From Gemmatimonadota bacterium (lineage in GTDB: Bacteria; Gemmatimonadota; Gemmatimonadetes; Longimicrobiales; Gaopeijiaceae), in assembly GCA_003695865.1 (NCBI GenBank), contig RFGQ01000473.1, forward strand, positions 1 to 5,982: 5,982 nucleotides of DNA, read 5' to 3'. This document shows positions 5,840 to 5,982 of this stretch, piece after piece (position 1 is the first letter of the stretch; each line of letters starts with the position of its first letter). The position numbers and the translations under genes were made by a program. Under the pieces are notes generated by a model that made no database searches, had not been told where the DNA came from, and worked only from the letters and a program-made list of their open reading frames with translations.

Positions 5840-5982
5840 CGAGACGCATGAACGATCGGTGCGGCGCGGCGAGGCGACGAGCCGCAGCGCTCTGCGGCTT
5901 CGTGGCGGTTCTGGGCATCGCCCCGGCGGGTCTGGGCGGGCAGGGGGTGAGCGGCGGGTCGCCGGCGGCGCAGGAAGACACG
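5836..5982 (+). CDS. Exported protein, N-terminal fragment (possible efflux outer-membrane component)
   Basis: The start codon ATG 5836 overlaps the TetR stop (ATGA), and GGGAGGA (5824-5830) lies five bases upstream, so the two genes are probably translationally coupled. The 49 codons in the window run open to the edge. Residues 1-16 are rich in Arg, residues about 17-34 (AALCGFVAVLGIAPAGLG) are hydrophobic, and a Gly/Ala/Ser stretch follows, with possible signal peptidase sites before Q36 or Q46. This is a Sec-type signal peptide leading to the periplasm or outer membrane. An alternative start is ATG 5848. TetR genes are often followed by TolC-type channels or membrane fusion proteins of efflux pumps, which makes that a reasonable guess, but no domain of the mature protein is visible. 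Confidence 0.7.
   Translation, partial: MTRRMNDRCGAARRRAAALCGFVAVLGIAPAGLGGQGVSGGSPAAQEDT

Noticed and set aside
1..5982. CRISPR arrays, tRNA or rRNA genes, insertion sequences and attachment sites
   Set aside because: No regularly spaced repeats, tRNA-like cloverleaf, transposase motifs or terminal inverted repeats were seen on either strand.

Overview
The window is a very GC-rich bacterial chromosome segment (third codon positions are almost all G or C). It holds three complete genes and two genes cut by the window edges. Dense packing, a PA-domain M28 lipoprotein peptidase, and a large kinase/M23/phospho-lyase fusion would suit Gemmatimonadota or a similar high-GC Gram-negative lineage. 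That assignment is inference from gene style; there is no rRNA or other phylogenetic marker here.

Layout. Positions 1-2462 (minus) carry about 820 residues of a three-domain protein: an aminoglycoside-phosphotransferase-fold kinase, then an M23-type metallopeptidase domain, then a class III PLP enzyme of the ethanolamine-phosphate phospho-lyase (AGXT2L) type. The C-terminus lies beyond the left edge. Upstream of it on the same strand, at 2652-3026, is a 124-residue single-pass membrane protein of unknown function. Between them, a GC hairpin that could end the small gene's transcript overlaps a candidate promoter for the fusion gene. A 318-bp divergent region (3027-3344) separates these leftward genes from the rightward half. 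It holds candidate promoters and several palindromes.

The rightward half starts with a 556-residue lipoprotein M28 aminopeptidase with an inserted PA domain and all expected zinc and catalytic residues (3345-5015). After a gap with a hairpin and a clear 14-bp inverted repeat comes a TetR-family regulator (5186-5839). Its stop codon overlaps the start of a secreted or outer-membrane protein that runs off the right edge (5836-5982).

How the parts may work together. The fusion looks like a self-contained catabolic enzyme: the kinase would phosphorylate an amino alcohol or hydroxy amino acid, and the lyase would release phosphate and ammonia to leave an aldehyde. The peptidase digests peptides in the envelope. 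The TetR gene and its overlapping exported partner look like the start of a self-repressed operon, plausibly for efflux. Nothing in the sequence ties these three modules to each other. The fusion with its apparently cytosolic M23 domain is the most unusual item in the window.
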